This document shows positions 1 to 5,371 of a stretch of DNA of 5,602 bases, one piece after another. Both the position numbers and the translations under genes were made by a program. The notes under the pieces are model-generated. The model did no database searches. It saw only the letters and a list, made by a program, of their open reading frames with translations, and had not been told where the DNA came from. The DNA comes from Bacteroides sp. (lineage in GTDB: Bacteria; Bacteroidota; Bacteroidia; Bacteroidales; Bacteroidaceae), in the NCBI GenBank assembly GCA_030151885.1, contig JASLCG010000093.1:1-5602 (forward strand), written 5' to 3'. Position 1 is the stretch's first letter. Each line of letters opens with the position of its first letter.

Positions 1-310
1 CGTAATCTATCGTAATATTTCCTTGCTCCAGAATAAAGGGTAATAATATAGGCATTGTCCCTGTATTACTATATAAACATACAGCAGTAGGCTCTTCTAT
101 TTCACCTTCAAAGTATATTTTACCTTTATCAACCTTAGTACTATCAATAGCATCCCCAAAAAGTGTAGTAATATAGATACGCTCTCCATTCACAGGCGTA
201 ATAGTCCGATTTATTTTTACAGTATACCTATTACTAGGACCTACACAAGATGCCATAATAAGGAAAGTAAAAATTATTGTAAGTAGATTTTTCATTAATT
301 TCAAGTTCAT
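1..310 (-). CDS. Lipoprotein with DUF4369-like N-terminus, partial (3' end off window)
   Basis: This minus-strand frame runs open from ATG at 310-308 to the left edge, giving 103 residues with no stop. An in-frame TAA at 322-320 limits the start; a second in-frame ATG at 295 is an alternative that gives a better-proportioned signal peptide. The N-terminus is a lipoprotein signal: Lys residues, a hydrophobic run (about residues 9-19), then M-A-S-C with the lipidated Cys at residue 22. No surface-export acidic motif follows the Cys, so a periplasm-facing location is likelier. Residues about 29-103 show the pattern of the DUF4369 domain (G-E-R-I-Y-I, a D-S-T-K-V turn, K-I-Y-F-E-G, then P-F-I-L-E-Q-G-N-I-T-I). 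In Bacteroidota this domain usually precedes a thioredoxin-like TlpA/ResA domain, which would lie outside the window and cannot be confirmed. Family assignment is from pattern recognition only. Confidence 0.75.
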   Translation of the reverse strand, partial: MNLKLMKNLLTIIFTFLIMASCVGPSNRYTVKINRTITPVNGERIYITTLFGDAIDSTKVDKGKIYFEGEIEEPTAVCLYSNTGTMPILLPFILEQGNITIDY

Positions 311-337
311 AAGTAGTCGTTATTTTATATGCTGCTT

Positions 338-345
338 CAAAGATA
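338..345 (-). promoter_or_regulatory. Bacteroidota-type -7 box for the lipoprotein gene
   Basis: The minus strand reads TATCTTTG here, a full match to the TAnnTTTG -7 element of the Bacteroidota primary sigma factor. It would give a start near 331 and a leader of about 20 nt before the ATG at 310. The -33 element is poor: TGG rather than TTG at the expected distance (367-365). Confidence 0.5.
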
Positions 346-533
346 ATGATTCCCACATACCCTACCATATATTACATTATTTTTTAGCATCAAAGAAGTA
401 TTTATCTATATATCAGTATATTAAAATATAAACTTAAACATTATAGCACAGCATTACAAGTAATAAAAAAGAGAATAGGCAATTATATTTTAACAATCTC
501 TTCCATATCTGCACATTCTTCAATTATAATCCC

Positions 534-541
534 TATCTTTG
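534..541 (+). promoter_or_regulatory. Possible -7 box (TATCTTTG), plus strand
   Basis: A full match to TAnnTTTG, but there is no TTG at the expected -33 distance; the nearest is TCTG at 508-511, 22 nt upstream. If used, it would start a transcript near 548, giving a leader of about 600 nt for the helicase or an unannotated small RNA. A chance match is possible in sequence this AT-rich. Confidence 0.3.
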
Positions 542-780
542 TGCTATAAGCAAACAAGTTATATTGTATCTTTTCTACACTTTGTATGATTATGCCACTT
601 CGTGCTAATCTTCCCATCGTTAAAGAACGACCACAAAATCAGCTTTCTTGTTTAGAGATAATTATCTATTCCTTGCGATGGAATATTCGGTTTTATAGGC
701 TAAAGCCCATCTTCAACATCAATCTGCATACAGATATTTATCATTATATTAGGTTTGTCCTTTTACAAGTAAATACACTT

Positions 781-788
781 TATCTTTA
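781..788 (+). promoter_or_regulatory. Possible weak -7 box (TATCTTTA) for the helicase transcript
   Basis: One mismatch to TAnnTTTG, with a TTTG at 754-757 spaced 23 nt away, slightly longer than the usual 19-21. It would place the start near 795 and give the helicase mRNA a leader of about 350 nt. Weak evidence; no better candidate lies closer to the gene. Confidence 0.25.
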
Positions 789-979
789 CGTGGCTGAATA
801 GATAGAGTAATACAAGTTTAACAAACCAACGCTATTTTCAAAAAAGAGATAAAAAGTGAAACAGGGTTAGCCTGAGCCATTCTTTAGAATAAAGAGCATT
901 GAATTATTTGTCCAATATAGGTACTTATCCCATCAATGTGGTTCCCATTACAGTTTACAATTTATTGAAGATAATGATC

Positions 980-1147
980 GGAAGGAGTAGTCTCCTTTCA
1001 AACAACTATTATTTAGACAGTTTATAATACTGCCTAATTACTGTAATTAATGCTTTCCTAACTAGAAGGGAGCAATAGTTTTACTCTATTATATTATAGA
1101 GATACTAGGAACAAGCTGTAAAACAGCATAATACACATTTATATTAA
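980..1147 (+). promoter_or_regulatory. Structured 5' leader of the helicase gene (candidate cis-regulatory RNA)
   Basis: Several helices can be drawn just upstream of the ATG. H1 is GGAAGGAG (980-987) pairing with CTCCTTTC (992-999) around a TAGT loop: 8 bp with one G-U. P2 is AACTATT (1004-1010) with AATAGTT (1074-1080), enclosing H3, TTAGACAGT (1013-1021) with ACTGCCTAA (1029-1037), which has one A-C mismatch. H5 is CTCTAT/ATAGAG (1084-1101). H6 is GCTGT-AAA-ACAGC (1115-1127), ending 20 nt before the start codon. GAAGGGAG at 1065-1072 could pair with CTCCTTTC (992-999) instead of H1, giving a mutually exclusive fold. Long structured leaders are known for cold-induced RNA helicase and cold-shock mRNAs in other bacteria. 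Function here is inference, and short helices are common by chance in AT-rich DNA. Confidence 0.4.
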
Positions 1148-2542
1148 ATGACATTTAAAGAGTTAAATATTGAAGGCCCTATTTTAAAGGCCTTGAATGA
1201 AAAAGGCTATACTGCCCCAACCCCAATACAAAAACAAGCCATTACTCCAGCTTTGGAGGGCAAAGATATTTTAGGACTAGCGCAAACTGGTACCGGAAAG
1301 ACAGCTGCATTCGCACTACCCATCATACAACACATTTACCTTGCTAAAGAGAAGAGTAAAAGTAAACGAAGAGAGATAAAAGCACTTATTTTAACTCCTA
1401 CACGTGAACTTGCTATACAAATAGACGATTGTCTTGAAGAGTACACTGCATACACTGGTTTACGCCATTGTGTTATTTATGGTGGTGTAAAACAGGCAAC
1501 ACAGGTAAACCGCTTAAAAGCTGGTGTAGATATTCTTGTAGCAACACCTGGACGACTACTAGACTTAATGAATCAGAAATACGTAAGTTTACGTGCTGTA
1601 GATCATTTTGTTCTAGATGAAGCAGACCAAATGCTTGACATGGGTTTTATCCATGATATTAAAAAGTTACTGCCTAGACTTCCTAAAGAGAAACAAACAT
1701 TATTCTTCTCTGCAACAATGCCAAAAAGCATTGCCCAACTATCTAAATCCATATTAAGAAATCCTGTTCGTATAGAGGTCAGTCCTACATCATCTGTAGT
1801 TGATACCATTACACAGAATTTATACTATGCAGAGAAAGATGAGAAACCTCAAATGTTAATTGACCTATTAAAACTTAATAGCCAAGTAACTGCATTGGTC
1901 TTCTCCAGAACAAAGCATGGTGCCGATAAAATAGCTAGATTGCTTAATAAAGCAAACATAGGTAGTGCAGCCATACACGGAAACAAATCTCAAAACAATA
2001 GACAACGTGCATTAGAAGCTTTTAAAGAGCACGAACTACGTGTTCTTGTAGCTACTGATATTGCTGCTCGTGGTATTGACATCAGTGATTTAGAGCTAGT
2101 AGTAAACTACGACTTACCAGATGTTCCAGAAGTTTATGTACACCGTATTGGACGTACAGGACGTGCAGGTAAAACTGGTACAGCTGTTACATTTTGCGCC
2201 GCAGATGAAGTGTGGCTACTAGATGATGTACAAAAGCTAATTGGCAAAGAGATTCCTGCACTTAACGAAAGACCCGAAAAAATTCCTTCGCAAAGCGAGG
2301 TAAGAGCCAAACGTAATGCTTCGCAAAACTTCCGCAATAAACGCAGTAGTAATGCTGGTACAAGCAGAACTAGAGCAGGCAAAGGAAGAAGTGATAAAAA
2401 TGATAGTAAACCAAGACGTAGTAGAACTGCTGCTACAAACGACAAAAAAGGCTATCAAGGAGATAAAAGCAGAAGGACTGGTGCTGCTGCAAAAGCAAAA
2501 CCATTCCGAAAAGATAGAAAGAGATCGCAAAGAGCCTCTTAA
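1148..2542 (+). CDS. rhlE: DEAD-box ATP-dependent RNA helicase, RhlE type
   Basis: A cytoplasmic ATP-dependent RNA helicase that unwinds short RNA duplexes; RhlE relatives act in ribosome assembly and RNA turnover. All core motifs are present: Q motif (F3, then GYTAPTPIQ ending at Q28), motif I AQTGTGKT (45-52), Ia PTREL (84-88), TPGR (133-136), II DEAD (157-160), III SAT (188-190), LVFSRTKHG (250-258), V ATDIAARGID (302-311) and VI HRIGRTGR (332-339). The run AAIHGNKSQ (274-282) and MLDMGFIHDI after DEAD are close to E. coli RhlE, hence the symbol. From about residue 375 the tail is low-complexity and rich in Lys, Arg, Ser and Ala, a likely RNA-binding extension. The 464-residue length is normal for the family. 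The start is the only sensible ATG, four residues before the expected F-x-x-L. It heads a same-strand group with the CSD and RRM genes. Confidence 0.96.
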   Translation: MTFKELNIEGPILKALNEKGYTAPTPIQKQAITPALEGKDILGLAQTGTGKTAAFALPIIQHIYLAKEKSKSKRREIKALILTPTRELAIQIDDCLEEYTAYTGLRHCVIYGGVKQATQVNRLKAGVDILVATPGRLLDLMNQKYVSLRAVDHFVLDEADQMLDMGFIHDIKKLLPRLPKEKQTLFFSATMPKSIAQLSKSILRNPVRIEVSPTSSVVDTITQNLYYAEKDEKPQMLIDLLKLNSQVTALVFSRTKHGADKIARLLNKANIGSAAIHGNKSQNNRQRALEAFKEHELRVLVATDIAARGIDISDLELVVNYDLPDVPEVYVHRIGRTGRAGKTGTAVTFCAADEVWLLDDVQKLIGKEIPALNERPEKIPSQSEVRAKRNASQNFRNKRSSNAGTSRTRAGKGRSDKNDSKPRRSRTAATNDKKGYQGDKSRRTGAAAKAKPFRKDRKRSQRAS

Positions 2543-2671
2543 TATCAAGACTAGATGATGAAGGATGTTATTAGTTTGATAAAACATGGTGTATTGAAAA
2601 TATCAAATCTAATTATCCGACAATTTTAGAGAACTATTCGAGTATTAATTAAACTGTTTAAGAAACAAAGT

Positions 2672-3124
2672 ATGGCAAAATCAAACTCATTCAATAAAAG
2701 AGAGATAGAGAAAAACAAACAACAGAAGCGTAAAGAAAAACAACAACGCAAAGAGGAGAGAAAGAATAGTCCAAAAAGTACCTTTGAGGATATGATAGCT
2801 TATGTAGATGCCAATGGAAACATTACAGATACGCCTCCTACTGAAGAGAGCATGGTAGAAGTGGCTCTAGAAGATATCGCGATTTCAACACCACAAAAAG
2901 AAGATAGAGAAGACCCAATTCTAAGAGGACGTATTGAATTCTTTAATACTGACAAAGGATATGGTTTCATTAAAAATGCTGCGACAGTGGATAAGTATTT
3001 CTTCCACATCAGCAATGCCCCAGAAAATATTAAAGAGGGTGATAAAGTAACATTCGAATTAGAGCGTGGCAAAAAAGGCATGAATGCCGTGAACGTTGCG
3101 TTGGCTAATTCGTCTAATCAATAA
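2672..3124 (+). CDS. Cold-shock-domain protein with charged N-terminal extension
   Basis: A single-stranded nucleic-acid-binding protein of the cold-shock family, 150 residues against about 70 for a classic CspA. The CSD occupies residues about 84-143 at the C-terminus: LRGRIEFFN, then RNP1 as KGYGFI (95-100), RNP2 as YFFHIS (109-114) and the closing GDKVTFELERGKKG strand region. Residues 1-35 are almost entirely Lys, Arg, Glu, Gln and Asn, probably a charged helix that contacts RNA or the ribosome. Residues 36-83 form an acidic linker. This extended arrangement is common in Bacteroidales. The gene starts 129 bp after the helicase stop; I found no convincing promoter or terminator in that gap, only a 7-bp inverted pair (2575-2581 with 2601-2607), so co-transcription is likely. 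It ends 18 bp before the RRM gene. A role as an RNA chaperone is inferred from the family. Confidence 0.92.
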   Translation: MAKSNSFNKREIEKNKQQKRKEKQQRKEERKNSPKSTFEDMIAYVDANGNITDTPPTEESMVEVALEDIAISTPQKEDREDPILRGRIEFFNTDKGYGFIKNAATVDKYFFHISNAPENIKEGDKVTFELERGKKGMNAVNVALANSSNQ

Positions 3125-3142
3125 TTTTTTAAATTTAGAACA

Positions 3143-3442
3143 ATGAACATTTATGTGTCTCACCTAAACTTCAGTACAACAACAGAGAGTTTAGAAGAGT
3201 TATTTGCAGGTTTTGGTGAAGTAACATCTGCAAAAGTTATTACAGACAGAGAAACAGGTAGATCTCGTGGCTTTGGCTTCGTAGAAATGTCTGACGATAC
3301 TGCTGGTCAAAATGCTATTAACGAATTGAACGGAACAGATTTCGAAGGAATGACTATCAACGTTACTGTAGCTCGCCCAAGAGCTCCTAGAAACAACGGT
3401 GGTTATAACAACTTCGGTGGTGGTTACAATAACCGTTACTAA
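3143..3442 (+). CDS. Single-RRM RNA-binding protein with Gly/Asn/Tyr tail
   Basis: A 99-residue RNA recognition motif protein of the short, glycine-tailed type found in Bacteroidota and cyanobacteria (Rbp-like). RNP2 is IYVSHL (residues 3-8) and RNP1 is RGFGFVEM (42-49), both with the aromatic residues that stack on RNA bases. The RRM fold spans about 2-78. The tail (84-99) is made of Gly, Tyr, Asn, Phe and Arg, a short low-complexity segment of the kind that can support self-association. The start is 18 bp after the CSD gene stop, with A-rich sequence and no Shine-Dalgarno motif; the intrinsic terminator lies 27 bp after the stop. Its position makes it the last gene of the helicase group. 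It probably binds mRNA and influences stability or translation, but targets cannot be read from the sequence. Confidence 0.94.
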   Translation: MNIYVSHLNFSTTTESLEELFAGFGEVTSAKVITDRETGRSRGFGFVEMSDDTAGQNAINELNGTDFEGMTINVTVARPRAPRNNGGYNNFGGGYNNRY

Positions 3443-3469
3443 TAATCTAGTTTTATAAGATACTTTGAT

Positions 3470-3508
3470 AAGTGAGTAGATGTATTTAGACATCTGCTCA
3501 CTTTTTTT
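3470..3508 (+). terminator. Intrinsic terminator of the helicase-CSD-RRM group
   Basis: AAGTGAG (3470-3476) pairs with CTCACTT (3497-3503) and AGATGT (3478-3483) with ACATCT (3490-3495), joined by a T-G wobble: a 14-bp stem with loop ATTTAG. It runs into seven T residues (3502-3508). Confidence 0.92.
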
Positions 3509-3727
3509 ATGCCCTTTTTTATTGATCTCTTAAAAGTACTAATCTAAATTAAACCCCTTATCAACCCCCACACTAAAAAGTTGCCCAACAAACAAAAAGC
3601 ATATTAAAGTCTGAATATCAGAATATAAGAACTTAAAAATTGGGAAACCTCACTTATTTTTTGTATATTTAAAATTGTACCATTAAACTGAGCCATTATT
3701 ACAAAGCTTCTATTAATGCGTACTCTC
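3509..3727. other. AT-rich spacer, nothing recognised
   Basis: The first part of the 529-bp gap between the terminator and the 79-residue gene. I see no ORF of note on either strand, no strong hairpin and no promoter-type element. Confidence 0.5.
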
Positions 3728-3735
3728 TATATTTG
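3728..3735 (+). promoter_or_regulatory. Possible -7 box (TATATTTG)
   Basis: A match to TAnnTTTG, with no TTG at the usual -33 distance. If active it would start RNA near 3742, about 96 nt before the small ORF at 3838, and could also serve the 79-residue gene at 4038. Its TG end overlaps the first hairpin of the next feature. Confidence 0.3.
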
Positions 3736-3886
3736 AAGTCAAGCACTTCATTACCCCCAAAATCAGTAGAAGGGGTGTTATATACCAACTTACTCAATAT
3801 ATATATTAAAAACTGTGTACTTGTATAAAGTATATAAATGAATAAAGGCTCTACCCTATCCGTGCTGATAGGAGTTGGAGAACTTC
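3734..3886 (+). ncRNA. Hairpin-rich segment: candidate leader or small RNA
   Basis: Consecutive helices can be drawn: TGAAGT/ACTTCA (3734-3739 with 3745-3750), ACCCC/GGGGT (3753-3757 with 3772-3776), TGTACTT/AAGTATA (3816-3822 with 3828-3834, one wobble), CCTATC/GATAGG (3855-3860 with 3867-3872) and GGAGTT/AACTTC (3871-3876 with 3881-3886, one wobble). The last two share two bases and so compete. No U-tract terminator follows. This does not match a riboswitch class I can recognise. It overlaps the 22-codon ORF, so the higher GC there could reflect either RNA structure or coding. Confidence 0.25.
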
Positions 3887-3906
3887 TTAACGCCGTTATA
3901 CAATAA
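3838..3906 (+). CDS. Possible 22-residue small protein, hydrophobic
   Basis: ATG at 3838 opens 22 codons ending in TAA at 3904-3906. The peptide begins MNKGSTLSVLIG and continues with a mostly hydrophobic, Gly-containing run ending in NAVIQ, so it could be a small membrane-associated or amphipathic peptide. The ORF is about 42% G+C, whereas the 60 or so bases on each side are about 20%, which suggests selection on this piece. The start is preceded by A/T-rich sequence like that before the other genes here. The opening resembles the N-terminus of YtxH-type small proteins, so it could instead be a truncated remnant, but the continuation expected of YtxH is absent downstream. No function is claimed. 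Confidence 0.35.
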   Translation: MNKGSTLSVLIGVGELLNAVIQ

Positions 3907-4037
3907 TTTTAAATTGTACAGCAAACAGTATTCTATATATACATTGATACTAAACCGTAATTCTTAAAGTGTATGTAATTATATAGTCTATATGCTATGT
4001 AGTTTATAAATACACAGAACTTTATAAATTAATAAAT

Positions 4038-4277
4038 ATGGCAATAAATCGTAATCTTTCGGAGAGAAGAAAAAGAGAGCTAAGAAAGCGTAATACTCGA
4101 TTAACAGAGCATCAACAAGCGCTTTTGGTGTTACAACAGGTGAAGGAGAATACTGGAAGAGTGATTCATGTCCCTATAAGCGACAGAACAACCATGGAGC
4201 TTCCTGCAAACTTACCAATTGAAGAGATAAAAGAGCGTGTAGAAGCATACAAAAAAAATAGAAAAATGAAGGTGTAA
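4038..4277 (+). CDS. Small basic protein of unknown function (79 aa)
   Basis: I do not recognise this family. Residues 5-21 are dominated by Arg, Lys and Glu (RNLSERRKRELRKRN), likely a charged helix that could contact nucleic acid. Residues 24-38 look like a second helix (HQQALLVLQQVKEN). A short central part (40-57) with Gly and Pro may hold beta strands, and a final charged helix (60-76) is rich in Glu and Lys. There is no signal peptide, membrane segment or Cys pair. The ATG follows an A/T-rich stretch with no Shine-Dalgarno motif. Codon use resembles the neighbouring real genes, and a strong terminator lies 28 bp after the stop, which supports it being a real gene. No clear promoter lies directly upstream; the nearest candidate is at 3728-3735. 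Confidence 0.75.
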   Translation: MAINRNLSERRKRELRKRNTRLTEHQQALLVLQQVKENTGRVIHVPISDRTTMELPANLPIEEIKERVEAYKKNRKMKV

Positions 4278-4305
4278 TATTATTATACCATTTTACTTGT
4301 AAATA

Positions 4306-4333
4306 AAAAGGCAACTATTAATAGTTGCCTTTT
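4306..4333. terminator. Bidirectional terminator, perfect 28-bp palindrome
   Basis: GGCAACTATT (4310-4319) is followed directly by its reverse complement AATAGTTGCC (4320-4329), flanked by A residues on the left and T residues on the right, so 4306-4333 is perfectly self-complementary. It serves the plus-strand 79-residue gene and the minus-strand LOG gene, which converge on it. Confidence 0.93.
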
Positions 4334-4412
4334 ACTTTTATATAGAGTATAACCTAATAAATTTACATTATCACGTAATACACCATATCTATTCTTACTC
4401 TATACGATTCAA

Positions 4413-5000
4413 CTATTTTACAACAAACCACTTGTCGTTTTTCAGCGGTACATACGCTTCTAACTTATCAATTAAGCTTTCAGCATCAGTATCAACCACT
4501 ATCAGGTTACGATACTCTTCCTTCAAAAAGCCTCGGCTTATCATCCCCTCGATTAACTCAATAAAGGCATCGTAAAAGCCATCAACATTTAGTAGGCCTA
4601 TAGGTTTTCTATGTAGAGCAAGTTGTGCCCATGTCATCACTTCGAATAACTCCTCCATCGTTCCAAAACCTCCTGGAAGTGCAATAAATGCATCGGCCAA
4701 CTCTATCATTTTAGCTTTACGCTCGTGCATGGTCTCCACCTCAAAAGTTTGGCTGAGTCCTTTATGGGCCAACTCTTTTTTCATTAAGAAAGTAGGTATT
4801 ACCCCTATAACCTCTTTATCCATAGAGAGCGTCCCATCTGCTACAGCTCCCATTAAGCCCACCTTTGCACCTCCATAAACAAGCCCTTTACCAGAGTTTG
4901 CTATTGCCTTGCCTAAGTTAAAAGCTGCTTTAACATATTGCTCGTCATTACCACTTGACGATGCACAATACACTGCAATTCTCTTTATATCGTTCTGCAT
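4413..5000 (-). CDS. LOG-family protein (cytokinin riboside 5'-monophosphate phosphoribohydrolase type)
   Basis: A cytoplasmic Rossmann-fold nucleotide hydrolase of the LOG family, once misannotated as lysine decarboxylase. Characterised members cleave the base-ribose bond of (N6-modified) AMP, releasing the free base and ribose 5-phosphate. The signature PGGFGTMEE is at residues 109-117, and MHERKAKM (91-98) carries the conserved Arg94-Lys95 pair. The N-terminus IAVYCASSSG (8-17) and LVYGGAKVGLMG (40-51) form the nucleotide-binding loops. At 195 residues it matches the short type I family. The bacterial substrate is not certain; AMP or another nucleoside monophosphate is plausible. It is a single gene with its own promoters upstream and a shared terminator about 80 bp after the stop. 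No functional tie to the RNA-binding group is visible. Confidence 0.93.
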   Translation of the reverse strand: MQNDIKRIAVYCASSSGNDEQYVKAAFNLGKAIANSGKGLVYGGAKVGLMGAVADGTLSMDKEVIGVIPTFLMKKELAHKGLSQTFEVETMHERKAKMIELADAFIALPGGFGTMEELFEVMTWAQLALHRKPIGLLNVDGFYDAFIELIEGMISRGFLKEEYRNLIVVDTDAESLIDKLEAYVPLKNDKWFVVK

Positions 5001-5017
5001 ACTTGTAAAATTTTAAA

Positions 5018-5048
5018 CAAAAGTAAAGAGATATAAGGTGTAAATCAA
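5018..5048 (-). promoter_or_regulatory. Bacteroidota-type promoter P1 of the LOG gene
   Basis: The minus strand has TACTTTTG (5025-5018), matching TAnnTTTG, with TTG at 5048-5046 exactly 20 nt upstream as the -33 element. The predicted start near 5011 leaves a leader of about 10 nt before the ATG at 5000. Confidence 0.6.
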
Positions 5049-5051
5049 CAA

Positions 5052-5082
5052 CAAAACTACTTTTCTACTATATTGTTTACAA
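5052..5082 (-). promoter_or_regulatory. Second, upstream promoter P2 of the LOG gene
   Basis: The minus strand has TAGTTTTG (5059-5052) with TTG at 5082-5080, again with a 20-nt spacer. It lies 34 bp upstream of P1 and would start RNA near 5045. Either one or both may be used. Confidence 0.45.
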
Positions 5083-5212
5083 CTAAACAACAGGTTGCTA
5101 TTTAAGACCGATCTACCTTAAAATCAAAAGGTGTATGCAAGGAGTATCGAAAGCTTACTCCGTAAACAAATAAGAAAGAGTATAAACCACTAAATAGCAA
5201 TAAATATTGGGC
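5083..5212. other. Intergenic DNA with a short hairpin
   Basis: No gene is seen. GGAGTA (5141-5146) and TACTCC (5156-5161) can pair around a 9-nt loop, with no T-tract on either side. Confidence 0.4.
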
Positions 5213-5256
5213 TATAAGACTTATAAAGCATTAATACTAATCAAGTAAGTCTTATA
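5213..5256. repeat. 11-bp inverted repeat with 22-nt loop (IR-A)
   Basis: TATAAGACTTA (5213-5223) is the exact reverse complement of TAAGTCTTATA (5246-5256). The left arm extends into its own small palindrome (TATAAG-A-CTTATA, 5213-5225). There is no T-tract beyond either arm, so it does not look like a terminator. Confidence 0.7.
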
Positions 5257-5283
5257 AAATTGAAGTTACCGATATGGTTACAT

Positions 5284-5371
5284 CTTCTCGGCGACATACC
5301 TCAAGTATATCGGCAATAAGACAGAGGTATGTCGGCAACTAAGAAGGAGCATATCGGCAATGTAGAAAGAC
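5284..5371. repeat. Four degenerate repeats in exact 22-bp register
   Basis: The core TCGGC recurs at 5288, 5310, 5332 and 5354, each exactly 22 bp after the last. The 11-bp cores are CTTCTCGGCGA (5284), TATATCGGCAA (5306), TATGTCGGCAA (5328) and CATATCGGCAA (5350). Similarity continues past the core in units 2-4 (roughly YWAAGA then purine-rich). Unit 1 is the most diverged. Just upstream, GTTACCGATATGG (5265-5277) resembles an inverted copy. 22 is not a multiple of three, so this is not a coding repeat. The pattern resembles iterons, an operator array or a decayed minisatellite. Confidence 0.65.
5292..5334. repeat. 11-bp inverted repeat with 21-nt loop (IR-B)
   Basis: CGACATACCTC (5292-5302) is the exact reverse complement of GAGGTATGTCG (5324-5334). 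The loop contains the second 22-bp unit, and the arms fall across units 1 and 2-3. The geometry (11-bp arms, about 21-nt loop) matches IR-A located 79 bp to the left. Confidence 0.7.

Larger units (their letters stand above)
346..979. other. AT-rich intergenic stretch without a convincing gene
   Basis: Most of the divergent spacer between the lipoprotein gene and the helicase gene. I see no tRNA, rRNA, transposase or repeat family. A plus-strand ORF of 71 codons (586-801) looks accidental in composition. A short hairpin-capable GGCTAAAGCC lies at 698-707. Two possible plus-strand promoter elements are listed separately (534-541 and 781-788). Confidence 0.5.

Noticed and set aside
586..801. 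71-codon plus-strand ORF
   Set aside because: No recognisable domain, composition like translated AT-rich spacer, and no promoter or terminator placed to serve it. Left as probably non-coding.
974..1027. 17-codon ORF overlapping hairpin H1, a possible leader peptide
   Set aside because: Its residues show no run of regulatory codons and nothing distinguishes it from a chance ORF; the hairpins explain the region better.
1603..1809. Minus-strand and alternative-frame ORFs over the helicase, CSD and RRM genes
   Set aside because: They are antisense or out-of-frame shadows of well-supported genes, with no domain of their own.
2779..2786. TACCTTTG match to the -7 element inside the CSD gene
   Set aside because: It lies within coding sequence and has no TTG at the -33 position; a chance match is the simplest explanation.
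3840..3906. Known riboswitch in the GC-richer patch
   Set aside because: I could not match it to the conserved cores of the TPP, cobalamin, SAM or c-di-GMP classes; a 22-codon ORF explains the composition equally well.
5274..5342. 22-codon ORF running through the 22-bp repeats
   Set aside because: The repeat length is not a multiple of three, so the repeats are read in different frames, and the upstream sequence lacks the A-rich character of real starts here.
5284..5371. CRISPR array
   Set aside because: The units are contiguous 22-bp tandem repeats with no unique spacers of constant size, and no cas genes are present.
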